A stretch of DNA of 64,000 bases from Trichomonas tenax (taxonomy: Eukaryota; Parabasalia; Trichomonadida; Trichomonadidae). Positions 50,401 to 60,169 of the stretch are shown piece by piece; position 1 is the first letter of the stretch, and every line of letters begins with the position of its first letter. A model generated the notes under the pieces. That model had not been told where the DNA came from and did not search any database. It worked only from the letters and a program-made list of their open reading frames with translations. Both the position numbers and the translations under genes were made by a program. The stretch lies in NCBI GenBank assembly GCA_023091735.1, contig JALKBU010000019.1, forward strand, positions 1-64,000. The letters are read 5' to 3'.

Positions 50401-53400
50401 AAGCAGAATTCAACAAGATTCTCAAAGGATGGAACGCTGTTCAATTGCCTGTTGTTTCAGGTCAACAGAAAGTCGAAGACAACATTTTACTTTCAGACAC
50501 TTCAGATCTCATTGCAAAAATCGACGATTCCATCATCTCTCTCGAAGCGATGCTTTCACTTCCATTCGCACATGGCGTTGAAGAACAAGTTTCACTTCTT
50601 CTTAAGCAGCTCAACGATTGCTCAAACATCTTAAACATTTGGTCATCATTCCAAGTCAATTGGGTCTTCTTGCGTTCTCTTTTCAACAATGAGAATGGAA
50701 AAGCAATTCCTCAAGTTTTGAGCACACAGTTCTCAACTGTTCGTCGCAAATGGTCAAATGTCATCGCCCATATTCACAAAGACTTTTCACTCATTAACGC
50801 ATGTTCATTCCAGAACTTATATCATATAATTTACGAATGTAATCAGTTATTGATCGCAATTTTGAACAATTTGAAGGCTTACGCAGATTCCAAGTGTCAA
50901 CTTTTCCCACGTTTGTATTTAATTGGTCCAAACGACATTGTTACACTCTCTGCTCTTAACGATGCCAACGCTGTGAAGTATGTCGCTGCGAGATTGTTCA
51001 TGAGATGCTCAAGTTTGATTTGCCCAGAAACTGGACTTCAAAGAATCAAGATTAAAGGCGTCGAAGGAAATGATGGTCATACTCTTCATTTCATTAAGCA
51101 TGTGCAAGTCCAAGGCAACATAGAAAGCTGGCTTCAGCATGTTGTTGAAAGTTTGAATCAAGCGTTCATTGAAAACATTTCCACATCATATTCACGTGTT
51201 GCACAAATAAGACTTGCGGATTGGATCTATCAATATCCACAACATGTTGTCATGTTAGTTCTTTGTGCTTCATTTACAATGGAAGTTGAACTTTGTTTCG
51301 CATCAGATAATGTTCAGAAAGCAATTACGACACTTAAAGAAGCTGTTAATAACAGAAGACTTGATTTAATCAACTCATATCATCTACGAAAAACTCCTTA
51401 TGAACAAAAGATGACTTCAATCGTTATCATTTTGTTGTCTAGCCAGATTTCGATTCTCACGGATATGGAAAAGACAAACATGCCGGATATTCTTTGGTCA
51501 ACATATCCTAACTACAAATGGAATGTTAGCGAAAAGACTTTCATCGTTTCTTATAATGGAAAGACAATTCCATTCGAGAATGAGTTCTGGGGTGAAGTCA
51601 GGCCATTCATTAGGACTGAAGCAACAGAGAAAGTGTTCCACAGCATATTCATGAATGAATCTCCATTTATTATTGGTTCCGCTTCAACAGGAAGACAAAC
51701 TGTTGTTGAACACGCTGCGACATTACTTGGAAAGATAATTTTCGATTGCCCCGCAATGTCATCGCTTTCTATTTATCAGCTCAGACAGATATTGTTCGGT
51801 TCTGTTGTTCTCGGTGCTTGGTGTCTCTTCAAAGAGGTTTCTAACTTCTCTCAGTCAGCTCTCAATATAATCTCAGATTTTGTGCAGTTAATCAAAGCTT
51901 CAAATGCTGTAAATAACTTAGCGATTACATATGAAGGACTTACAAGATATACTCCGGGAACATCGAAGTTTGTTTTCTTTGATGAAGGAAATACTTCTCA
52001 AATTCCAAGTGTTCTCAGAAACTCACTTGTGAAAACAGCTTTAATTACACCGGATCTTCAATCAATTGTCGAAATCAAATTGTGTGCTTCTGGTTTCAAG
52101 TTTGCTGATACTTGTGCATCAAAACTTGCTTCAACTGTTTCAGCAATCGGTCGAATAATGAATTTGCAATTAATCACTTGCGCATCATTCCCATACGCGA
52201 TTAAAATTGTTGAAATTTCTGTTGTCTTCAAGTATGAAATGAAAGACTCCAATCAATCATTCTTCACAAACAGTGAAAGAAATCTTGAAGAATTTTTAGT
52301 TGCCAAGGCTTGTTTCACTGTTTTCTCAAGTATGATTGAAGAACAAATGCATGAATTGTTAACAAGGCTTATTTTCGATGGATTTAGAACTCACGAATCA
52401 TTGGAAACATTCGCGCAGAACGTTGCTTTACCAATTCTTGATCATTCAACGAGTGTTGATTCTTTGATTGTAAAGCGCGCAATCGCTATAACAAATGGAC
52501 CAAACGAACTCAAAGAATATCTCGCTGAAAAAGTTCTCATGTTATACAAGATACTTCAAAATCGCAGATCTGTTATCATTTATGGTCCAACGAAGTCTGG
52601 AAAGTCATTACTAATCAAAACTCTTGTTCAAGTTCTTGACGATTTATCGAATGGAAAAGGCGTTGACGAGAAAGTCAACAGCATTCCGCTATATCAAACA
52701 GAATATATCTATCAATCGGTTTTCTCTTATGAAGCCACATATGGATATGTCAAGAACGAAAATACTCCTGAAGAAACATGGATTTATGGTTCAATCAATC
52801 AATTCTTCAATACACTCAATATTTATAACACAGAGAAAACGAAATTATTGGTATTTGATGGACCTCTCACTCCTCATTTTAATGAGTTCCTCGTTGAAAT
52901 ATCAAAGTCTGATCTCGCGCGTATTCAGTCGCTTGATACAATTGATACTTCATTTAGGAACAAGATCATTGTTGTCACAGATAGTATTGATAATATCACA
53001 CCATCAATTGTTTCATCATGTTCATTACTGCAGATGAGCAAATTAAACAGCTTCTCAGAAGTTGACCAAGGACTTGAGTTCCCAGCTCTTGTTTACTACA
53101 ACATTTTCCCGAACAACTACAGACAAGAAATCGGAAAAGCATTCGAAGAATATATCACAAAGACAATCGATCATTGCTTGAAACTTCCTGATATTTCATT
53201 CAACAAATACATTCCTAATCCGAAGATTTATCATTTCGTTCTTCAATCATTATTCCCTCAGACAATTGCAAGATACATAAAGAGTCTTCTCGATCGCGAT
53301 GCCATTGAATTGTCTCCAAATGGCATCAAAGCCGCCTTTGTTATTGGTGTCGAAAGATTCTTTGATGGAATATTGATTGACATCGCAATGTCACAACTTC

Positions 53401-56400
53401 ACACTTGGTTATTCGGAACATTTAATGTTGTTATTGATACAAACTGGGAACGTGCAGAAGTCTCCGAAGAGTTCAAGAAATATGTTCCTAAGCCTCTTTA
53501 TGCTGTTTTCACACCATTCAGGAAGCACAATCACATCATTGATCAAACAGATCTTGTTTACCAAGATACAAAAGAAGTCCATGATCCAAGAAATGTTGTC
53601 ATTCCAACTGTCGACACAATTGTTAATAATGATACATTGAACAACTTAATTGATAATAAAACAGATGTTGCAATCATTGGAGAAAGTGCAAACACACTTA
53701 TTAAACATTTCTCTAAATCCAAAGTTGATATCCAAATATTCACATTCTATGTCGATTCTAATACAACATCAAGTTCATTGCTTGGAACCATCAAATTGCA
53801 TTCGGAGATATCTCAAAGAAAATCAACAAAAACAAAGAATACTGTGTTTGTTATCATCAATATCGATCAAGGAACAGCTCCTGTTCAGGAGTTCGTGAGA
53901 TATTTAGTTACAAACAGATCAATTCCTCTTCCTCCTTCTGCTTCTCGTTCACACGTTAAACCAATCGACTTGAAACAAACTCAATTTATCATCACCGCGA
54001 AGAACATTGTGACAATATCAAAGAGACTTCTAACGAAGTTTTCGACAATTTTCTCGAAGCCGATATCGAGAGACATCACATTCTTCCTTGCGGAGAAGAT
54101 CTTCAATCGATGCCAAATCAATCCACCTTTCATCAAGAAGATGATGAAATTATTCAACGCCTTCCTTGTCGATTGTCCAGAAGTTCCATTCTCCTTCAGA
54201 GATTTGCTCAATTTGACTTACAGCATTTGCATTCTCAATGTAAGAAGTTCGGAGTCACAAACAGACGAGCAGCATCAAATCGCAGCATTATATCACGATC
54301 TCGTTCTCTATCTTCCACAATATAGAAAGAACATAACTTCGGCATTCATCAAGAATTTCAAGACATTCAACAAAGAGTACAACACAGATGCTCAACATCA
54401 TTTAACAAGTGTTGTTTATAATGCTCCTCAGTCAGGTCTTCCTTATGCATCTGTTGAATACACAACAACTGCTCAAATGGTTGATGAAATGATTGATTAC
54501 ATTCAACAGTTCAATGCTGCATCTTTGGAGAAGATTCCAATCTTTGTTTCAACTGTTCTCGTTAACTTGATGAACCAAATCAAGAGAGTTCTTTCATTTC
54601 CTGGCGGAAGCTGCGTTTTGATTGGAAAACATGGTTGCGGAAGATACAGTTTACTTCGTATTATTACAAACTTGTGTCGCTGCGATATTATTCAAATCAA
54701 TGAATCAGCTTTCATTCCTACGATGAAAGAAATTATTAACACTGTTGTCACATATCATAAGAAGTTTGTTTTGTATCTGAGATCGAATGATATTCAAGTA
54801 ACAAACAATCTCAAAACATTAATCACATTCGCGAGAACAAGAGACTTTTCGGTTTTCTTCGATGACAAAGAATTACAAGATCTCTATCAGAGTGCAAGCA
54901 ACAGTTACAAGATGGTTACTGCCAAGAAATCATTGATAAGAGAAGTTATTCACAGAACTCTTGCTAACAACATTCACATTGTTATTTCAAGAGAAGAAAC
55001 AGCTCAAGAGTTGAATTGGGCGGATGCTGTTAAAATAACTTTCCCAGCAATCACCGAAGACGATTTACTCGAAATCACAACAAAGTATATCCTCACAGAC
55101 AACAACAAAGTCATCTTTGGATCCTTCGGTTCATTGTTCCCGAAGTTCTTTAGAAGTCTTCACAACATTGTTCTCGAGATCGATAGAAATATCAGTCCAA
55201 ACAATTATTACGATATGTTGAGAACTTTCAATGATCAGCTCATCCTGAAATACAATGAAATGATTGGAACAATGAATGCTAAAACGAAGGCGCTCAACTT
55301 CGTCTCCAGCGTCAACGATGAAATCAATAAGACAACAAGAAAATTGGATGATCTTAGAACTCCACTTGAGAACGCGAGAATCGAAGCAGAGTCTTCACAG
55401 AGATCATATCAATACAAACTCGATGCAATTCAGTCAATGGATGTTAAATTCAACTCCCAGAAGAAGACGAAAGAAGAGAATCTCGCAGAACTCAGAAAGC
55501 AATCAAATCTCGATAAAGAAGAAGTTCAACAATGTCAAAGAAAGATTCTTCAGTTGCAGAGAGAGATCGATAAAATGACACAAAACGATATCGAAACAAT
55601 AAGAATTGGATCATTGAATCCAACATACGCATTCATGAGAACCATTGAAATACTTTGTATGTACAAAGGATATCATTTCTCATACGAAGTCGGTGGCATC
55701 AAATTAATTGCTGATGAGAAACTTTTAGATATCATTCATCAACCGATTGCATATGAAAATGTTGACTCTCAGATCACTTCTCGTGCTTATGAAGTGTTTA
55801 ATGATGACAATTTCACGAGAAAAGATGTTGAAGACATTTCTCCGCCTGTCCTTCTTATTTATGATTGGCTGAATGCGATGGTAATGTTCTCTAAGGCCCA
55901 GAAGATCTATAGAAACACATATTCTTCATACATCAACTTCCAGAGGACTTACGACGAATTCTTGGCTGATCTCAAGGCACAAGAACAGTCCATTGAGCAC
56001 ATTAGGACAACAATCGATGAAGACAAAGCTTATGTTGCTGATTCAGACCAGAAGTTCAAGACTCTTGAGAAAGCTTATAACATCGATTTAGAAAGAAAGA
56101 CAAAGAGTGAATTCATTGTCAACAACATCAAAAATATCGTTAGAAAGTGGCGTGAAGATATTCAACATGTCACAAATGTTGCGAAGACAACAATCATTTA
56201 CACTCTTTTGTATTCATTCTTCGTCAGTTATTGTGGACAATTTGAACTGAAAACTCGCAAAGCTTTGATCAATAGAGTTGGAAGAGAAATTGTCAGATTC
56301 AGACTCACTGATAACGTTTTAGAGCCAATGTCATTGATTAAAGACATGCTCATGAAGGATATCAGCATTGATAAAGCTTCCAAAGGGCCATCATACAAAC

Positions 56401-59393
56401 TCAACATGGCCAAGAATCTTGCTTTAGTTTCACCAAGAATTCCTCTCATTTTAGATTGCAATGGTTTGTTCCTCAAGGATATGGTTGGGACTGCAAAGTT
56501 ATCGGTTGATGTCGTTAGTGTTCACAGCAGTGACTTTGGACAACAAATTATCGATCACATCGAATCCGAAAAAGTTTTGATGATCACAGATATCACTGAT
56601 CTTTCAGTGACTCTGCAGAAGATTATGTCCATTTACATCATGAGAAACGATGAAAATGTTTCTAAGACGATTCAGTTGAATAACAGAGCTGTCAAATGGA
56701 ATCCAGATTTCAGAATGATCCTTGCAACTAATTACAAGAGTATTGCTGAGGTTCCTCCAGAACTTGCTTGCAGAACAACAATTATCACATGCAAAGAGGA
56801 GCTCGAATTCACATACACTCAAATCATCCTTTCCAAATTCATCGGAAGCTACGACTCGATGAGTCTCAAAGAATTCAGTGAATCATTGGTCCCACTGACA
56901 TCTCTCAGATCATCAGAAGCGGATGAACAGATTCTGGCGGCAACACTCAGTGATCTTGGAGACATGGCGAAGAATTCTGGTTTCATTTTCGCTATCAATC
57001 ATGAGTTGACAAACAAAGCTGATGAACTGAAGACAAGATTGAACGAAATCGACGCTGAATACAACAAAGTTTTGTCATTGAAGGACAAAGTCAATATGCT
57101 TTCTGAGAAATATCGTGGAATAGTCTCTTATGTACTTGTTTACTGGAAAGCATTCGTGTATTCAATCGAATGCTTCGGTGTCGCTTTCCATGTCAACTTC
57201 CACAATTTCATTTCTGTTTTAACACAAGTATTGAAGCATCCAACAGTTTGTAGTGATAAATTCACTGATGAAATTGCAACAACTGTGATGGATCTCTTCT
57301 CCAAAGCAGTCATTCAATGGCTTTCTCCAATGGTTTCAGTCAGACAAACAATTGTTTACATGTTCTATGTTACAATATTCTTCTCAATTTATGAAGGAAA
57401 ACTCACTCAAGATTCGCTCAATCAGCTTTCAACAAAGATCAAAGAAGTTTCGAAGCGCATGTACAATGGCGTTGTTAATGATTTATTCGGTGATCCAGTC
57501 CAATTAATGATCAGTGCTGCAGAATCAACATCAATATTCGCTTTGTTCTCAAGAACAATTTCATCACGTTTTGGTTTGGATTTCATGAACACATTCCAAC
57601 CATTCCAAGCAGACAGCGTTTTAATGCAAGCTCCTGTCACTCCATGCTTGATTCTCGTTCAGCCTGGAGATGATCCTATTCAGCCAATTATGCTTAACAT
57701 TTCCACGAGATCGAAGAACGATTTGATTGAAAATGTCACAATCTGTGGAAATCAATCTGTCATCAAACGTGCAAAGAGAACTCTTCAAGTTGCAATGTCT
57801 CGTGGTAATCGTATCATGTTGCACTGTTCTGATAATTCCAGTGATGTTTCTTCGTTCATTGCTGATGTTTGCAACACACTTAATTCGACAACTGTGAATT
57901 CGAACTTCAGACTTATTATTGTTGCTGAACCTGATGTTGTTATTCCAAAGTTCGTTTTCGGAATGTCCAAGAAGTTGTTCTACTCAACGGAAGTCTCATG
58001 GAGACAGTCGCTGAACGCAACATTCACATCTATGGTTGCAACAATGAAATATTACAACCAGAACAATCAATACAGAAAACTTGTTTATTCTGTCGCTCTC
58101 TGTTTGTCACTTCTGAAGCAGCGTGATATAATGTTCCCTGCATCATTCGATGAATCATTTGATGTTGGCGATGCTTTATTCAATACATTCTTCACAAGAG
58201 TCAAAGCTCTTACAGACATTGGATCTCCAATTCCTTTACTTATATTGAGAGATATTTTGTCTCACACGATGCTCCCAACGACAACGACATCAGAACTTGA
58301 TGCGAGAAAGATCAGAACTCTTGTTTCACGTTCAATCAATCAGATGCTTATCACAGAGAACTTCACATTGTCAACAGCACTTGAAAGCGAAAACAACAAG
58401 CATCTCGAAATTCCAAACGAAATCAAAGTTTCTCAAATCGCACAAAAGATTGGTGAAATGCCAACATTGGCACCAATCGAAGGTTTCGACATGGATAAGA
58501 ACATTGCACATCAATTCAGACAGTTCTCTCTTTCAAGATGGATCTCTGAAGGAATTCTCGATGTCAAACCTGCAATTCCTCCGCCGGTTATGACATATCT
58601 TGACATCATCGCAAGTGTTAGAAGAGCGGTGACTTCTATCCCTGAAGCTTTCCAGAATCCTAAACGCAAGGTTGCAAAGACAGCACAAGGCGCTGTTATG
58701 CGTGGAGAGTTGATAATGTTCAACGAATTAATCAGCGAAATCAAGAGAACGCTGTTATCTTCAGAAATCAATCAACATCTCTATTTGTTTGCTAAGAAAG
58801 AAATTCCACTTGATTGGGCTGAACGCGCAGGATACTTCACTGAAGGTGACACTGAAGATTTCATCAATTTCTTGATCGAGAAGAGAAAGATTCTCGGAGA
58901 ATGGCTCACGCAAAGAAAGTGCACAAACATCAATCTTCGTTATATTGTCAACGCATCTGGTTTCATGAGCGCATTCTTGTCAGACAGCGCTTCAGCGAAG
59001 GGTCTTCCAACATCATCAGCGATGTTAAACTTCGAAGTTGGCGGAATGAAACTTTCACCAAATCTTCTTTGCATTTCCGGTTTAACACTTGTTGGCGGAG
59101 TTTGGACTGCAGAAGGAATCTCAACGTCAACCAGCGGGTCTGCAATCAATTCATTCCCAGAAATTGTCGTTACTGTTGTCAAGAAGTCAACAGCCAATGC
59201 AAAGCTTTATCAATGTCCACTTCTTCGCACAATTTCATTCAATAAGAAACAAGTTCCAATGACAGACGGAACTTCCGATAATTTAATTTGCTATATACCA
59301 CTTAAGTCTCCATCAACAGTCCACAGACTTGTCAATGATGGAGTTTCACTTGTTATATCACCACCTATTTATATTATTCCTGATATTAAATAA
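47499..59393 (+). CDS. axonemal-type dynein heavy chain with degenerate AAA1 site
   Basis: One uninterrupted 3,964-residue frame with full dynein heavy chain layout: tail (1-980), linker (about 980-1370), six AAA modules, stalk and microtubule-binding tip (about 2590-2920, between AAA4 and AAA5), AAA6 (SPG-like QPGDDPIQ at about 3380) and a C-terminal domain. Length fits single-headed inner-arm chains. The expected AAA1 Walker A GPAGTGKTET reads GSASTGRQTV (G1393-V1402) and Walker B FDEFNR reads FKEVSN (K1445, E1446), so the main ATPase site appears dead. AAA2 keeps GPTKSGKS (K1702) and an FDGP Walker B. AAA3 Walker A is lost (GESANTLI at 2061). AAA4 has GKHGCGRYS (2376), like the usual GVGGSGRQS. 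Intactness over 11.9 kb implies selection, perhaps for a structural or regulatory chain of the flagellar axoneme. Confidence 0.9.
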   Translation: MQRPPKDTPLHINLTGKDIVKRLRQPRVSTARKTPLFDPYSVELQVEKYDYAAPGTNESQKIIENTNPKLHAFMNSKKYTRPKTSKEIKKPIMAYEQDQHPFINQSYMTKRSVMPPRTPPVLTRTSIETGDVEEQDVAFTEDPLAYFSKHKDGSGHKFIYLNYTKVPKDPDYSPYDLEKTTYAYLKENYCIMSAEGIQIVNADGTTLSQSLDRWASEKSHFISLRKLKFFSFYYIWKPFLLWKVYITKMRYQIFSKSIASKPVVLNTGFAQTTMKILEIYVDPHKKLYLDEVIKRFLLIFKPQSQYIIPNFKAKTKDNFQTLTTYYRNYHQEIVSKFLEFDHQVRDPAKIIVKDSDIKTFKRKNPNLGQLMVLEKEKAEKRVKRTIKVNNQILSYANYLRSLDYMLLEEQAQAILGSWKQAHEVFQTKNCALFQAELIFTPDGGIALEPSLAVLTDTIQNAFSSAISLITGFPRLIMAIELRPHIKQSIENFRELVETGPNLLKVLAPYPEINMIEEDCKNIMEKSYNDALAAIQIFKELYPIHQIDETFHIEDYIKSKTDKPTKPLNYQLTDNASQELDIDFDVEPYMDIKTMRKFADQFMDYEKRIAKLVPIATGTLFVESRTLKRRLEPIPQAKFNIVFETLKKLLDGKSDRIYTMLSSYQLKLQVQPTTLDSYVQLCTTIDKVNGFLSKIQEEIEYTNELYHIFVQYGVHLEPNKTAGYSLQQIYSNFTKTLEASMQTRRNNRQLFVSELVPQATNIEEKTSNYIDMARKIPISIELCNIEILKKTLASIQEKINKLKPKVSKFALYQDVLKTKTTNFESLNKLIKIMSFVTKLYDCVERWTKVDQASIRNVFWLVDNQALGEEILEIENICRDLISEQPFQTTLLDEVASKIKTVSPYLTQLKLLSAKEMQPRHWAKLFEECKLPNIYKTDMRLDELLASGVMDFSNKIDEITDIAQREEKVEAEFNKILKGWNAVQLPVVSGQQKVEDNILLSDTSDLIAKIDDSIISLEAMLSLPFAHGVEEQVSLLLKQLNDCSNILNIWSSFQVNWVFLRSLFNNENGKAIPQVLSTQFSTVRRKWSNVIAHIHKDFSLINACSFQNLYHIIYECNQLLIAILNNLKAYADSKCQLFPRLYLIGPNDIVTLSALNDANAVKYVAARLFMRCSSLICPETGLQRIKIKGVEGNDGHTLHFIKHVQVQGNIESWLQHVVESLNQAFIENISTSYSRVAQIRLADWIYQYPQHVVMLVLCASFTMEVELCFASDNVQKAITTLKEAVNNRRLDLINSYHLRKTPYEQKMTSIVIILLSSQISILTDMEKTNMPDILWSTYPNYKWNVSEKTFIVSYNGKTIPFENEFWGEVRPFIRTEATEKVFHSIFMNESPFIIGSASTGRQTVVEHAATLLGKIIFDCPAMSSLSIYQLRQILFGSVVLGAWCLFKEVSNFSQSALNIISDFVQLIKASNAVNNLAITYEGLTRYTPGTSKFVFFDEGNTSQIPSVLRNSLVKTALITPDLQSIVEIKLCASGFKFADTCASKLASTVSAIGRIMNLQLITCASFPYAIKIVEISVVFKYEMKDSNQSFFTNSERNLEEFLVAKACFTVFSSMIEEQMHELLTRLIFDGFRTHESLETFAQNVALPILDHSTSVDSLIVKRAIAITNGPNELKEYLAEKVLMLYKILQNRRSVIIYGPTKSGKSLLIKTLVQVLDDLSNGKGVDEKVNSIPLYQTEYIYQSVFSYEATYGYVKNENTPEETWIYGSINQFFNTLNIYNTEKTKLLVFDGPLTPHFNEFLVEISKSDLARIQSLDTIDTSFRNKIIVVTDSIDNITPSIVSSCSLLQMSKLNSFSEVDQGLEFPALVYYNIFPNNYRQEIGKAFEEYITKTIDHCLKLPDISFNKYIPNPKIYHFVLQSLFPQTIARYIKSLLDRDAIELSPNGIKAAFVIGVERFFDGILIDIAMSQLHTWLFGTFNVVIDTNWERAEVSEEFKKYVPKPLYAVFTPFRKHNHIIDQTDLVYQDTKEVHDPRNVVIPTVDTIVNNDTLNNLIDNKTDVAIIGESANTLIKHFSKSKVDIQIFTFYVDSNTTSSSLLGTIKLHSEISQRKSTKTKNTVFVIINIDQGTAPVQEFVRYLVTNRSIPLPPSASRSHVKPIDLKQTQFIITAKNIVTISKRLLTKFSTIFSKPISRDITFFLAEKIFNRCQINPPFIKKMMKLFNAFLVDCPEVPFSFRDLLNLTYSICILNVRSSESQTDEQHQIAALYHDLVLYLPQYRKNITSAFIKNFKTFNKEYNTDAQHHLTSVVYNAPQSGLPYASVEYTTTAQMVDEMIDYIQQFNAASLEKIPIFVSTVLVNLMNQIKRVLSFPGGSCVLIGKHGCGRYSLLRIITNLCRCDIIQINESAFIPTMKEIINTVVTYHKKFVLYLRSNDIQVTNNLKTLITFARTRDFSVFFDDKELQDLYQSASNSYKMVTAKKSLIREVIHRTLANNIHIVISREETAQELNWADAVKITFPAITEDDLLEITTKYILTDNNKVIFGSFGSLFPKFFRSLHNIVLEIDRNISPNNYYDMLRTFNDQLILKYNEMIGTMNAKTKALNFVSSVNDEINKTTRKLDDLRTPLENARIEAESSQRSYQYKLDAIQSMDVKFNSQKKTKEENLAELRKQSNLDKEEVQQCQRKILQLQREIDKMTQNDIETIRIGSLNPTYAFMRTIEILCMYKGYHFSYEVGGIKLIADEKLLDIIHQPIAYENVDSQITSRAYEVFNDDNFTRKDVEDISPPVLLIYDWLNAMVMFSKAQKIYRNTYSSYINFQRTYDEFLADLKAQEQSIEHIRTTIDEDKAYVADSDQKFKTLEKAYNIDLERKTKSEFIVNNIKNIVRKWREDIQHVTNVAKTTIIYTLLYSFFVSYCGQFELKTRKALINRVGREIVRFRLTDNVLEPMSLIKDMLMKDISIDKASKGPSYKLNMAKNLALVSPRIPLILDCNGLFLKDMVGTAKLSVDVVSVHSSDFGQQIIDHIESEKVLMITDITDLSVTLQKIMSIYIMRNDENVSKTIQLNNRAVKWNPDFRMILATNYKSIAEVPPELACRTTIITCKEELEFTYTQIILSKFIGSYDSMSLKEFSESLVPLTSLRSSEADEQILAATLSDLGDMAKNSGFIFAINHELTNKADELKTRLNEIDAEYNKVLSLKDKVNMLSEKYRGIVSYVLVYWKAFVYSIECFGVAFHVNFHNFISVLTQVLKHPTVCSDKFTDEIATTVMDLFSKAVIQWLSPMVSVRQTIVYMFYVTIFFSIYEGKLTQDSLNQLSTKIKEVSKRMYNGVVNDLFGDPVQLMISAAESTSIFALFSRTISSRFGLDFMNTFQPFQADSVLMQAPVTPCLILVQPGDDPIQPIMLNISTRSKNDLIENVTICGNQSVIKRAKRTLQVAMSRGNRIMLHCSDNSSDVSSFIADVCNTLNSTTVNSNFRLIIVAEPDVVIPKFVFGMSKKLFYSTEVSWRQSLNATFTSMVATMKYYNQNNQYRKLVYSVALCLSLLKQRDIMFPASFDESFDVGDALFNTFFTRVKALTDIGSPIPLLILRDILSHTMLPTTTTSELDARKIRTLVSRSINQMLITENFTLSTALESENNKHLEIPNEIKVSQIAQKIGEMPTLAPIEGFDMDKNIAHQFRQFSLSRWISEGILDVKPAIPPPVMTYLDIIASVRRAVTSIPEAFQNPKRKVAKTAQGAVMRGELIMFNELISEIKRTLLSSEINQHLYLFAKKEIPLDWAERAGYFTEGDTEDFINFLIEKRKILGEWLTQRKCTNINLRYIVNASGFMSAFLSDSASAKGLPTSSAMLNFEVGGMKLSPNLLCISGLTLVGGVWTAEGISTSTSGSAINSFPEIVVTVVKKSTANAKLYQCPLLRTISFNKKQVPMTDGTSDNLICYIPLKSPSTVHRLVNDGVSLVISPPIYIIPDIK

Positions 59394-60169
59394 AAATATT
59401 TGTTATTTGTTATTGTTAAATTAGGCAATGTTTTCATTACTGCATCAAAAGACAATCATTCATTAGACATTGATCAATAATTTGTGACATTTTTTCGGTT
59501 TAAGTATTATTTGCTCATTCTTGAGAATTTACCCAGATTTACCATAATGATGTCTAAATAATCAATTAATTGCAAGATGTCATTAAATTTTTCGAATAAA
59601 TTTTTGTGCAAACTGTGGCAAAACTGAGGATTTGATTAATTCAATAAAATATCATATCTTCAATCGATTTATTGGTGATAATTCAATTACATTGTATGAA
59701 TATCATTGGTCTTCATTATAAATGAATGGCAATTCAATGATATGAATCTCAAAAATGATATCAATACACAATCATTTAATTATAATATCTGCATACATAT
59801 ATCATTGGTAAATATTTTTTAATAATCAATGAAGCATAATCTCTAAAACTGAATGAATTATTTGAAGAATTAGCTTCATATTCATATTTTGGCATGTAAA
59901 GTCCTATTTGTCAAAAATTAATAAGGGAGCCAAATAACGATTCTAGAAGAGAATTTAGATCGAAAATAAATATAGAATAATATATATAAGCCATTAGATG
60001 ATAAAAATTAAAAAATGAAATTCATTACACTTTATCAACAATTTTCGATCCAAAACTCAAAATATAGGCTTTTCGCATCATATAAATCCCATATTTATAA
60101 GAAAACCAAATACAAAGGATCTAATCAAAATATTTAGGGTCTCTTCATTTCTTGTTATAACAGATTTAA
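59394..60169. other. AT-rich intergenic region
   Basis: TCAAT(T/G)A-type words recur. One GGCATGTAAA lies at 59892-59901, but 273 bases before the next ATG, so it may be unrelated. Before 60170 the sequence CTTCATTTCTTG is initiator-like. No gene is seen. Confidence 0.45.
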
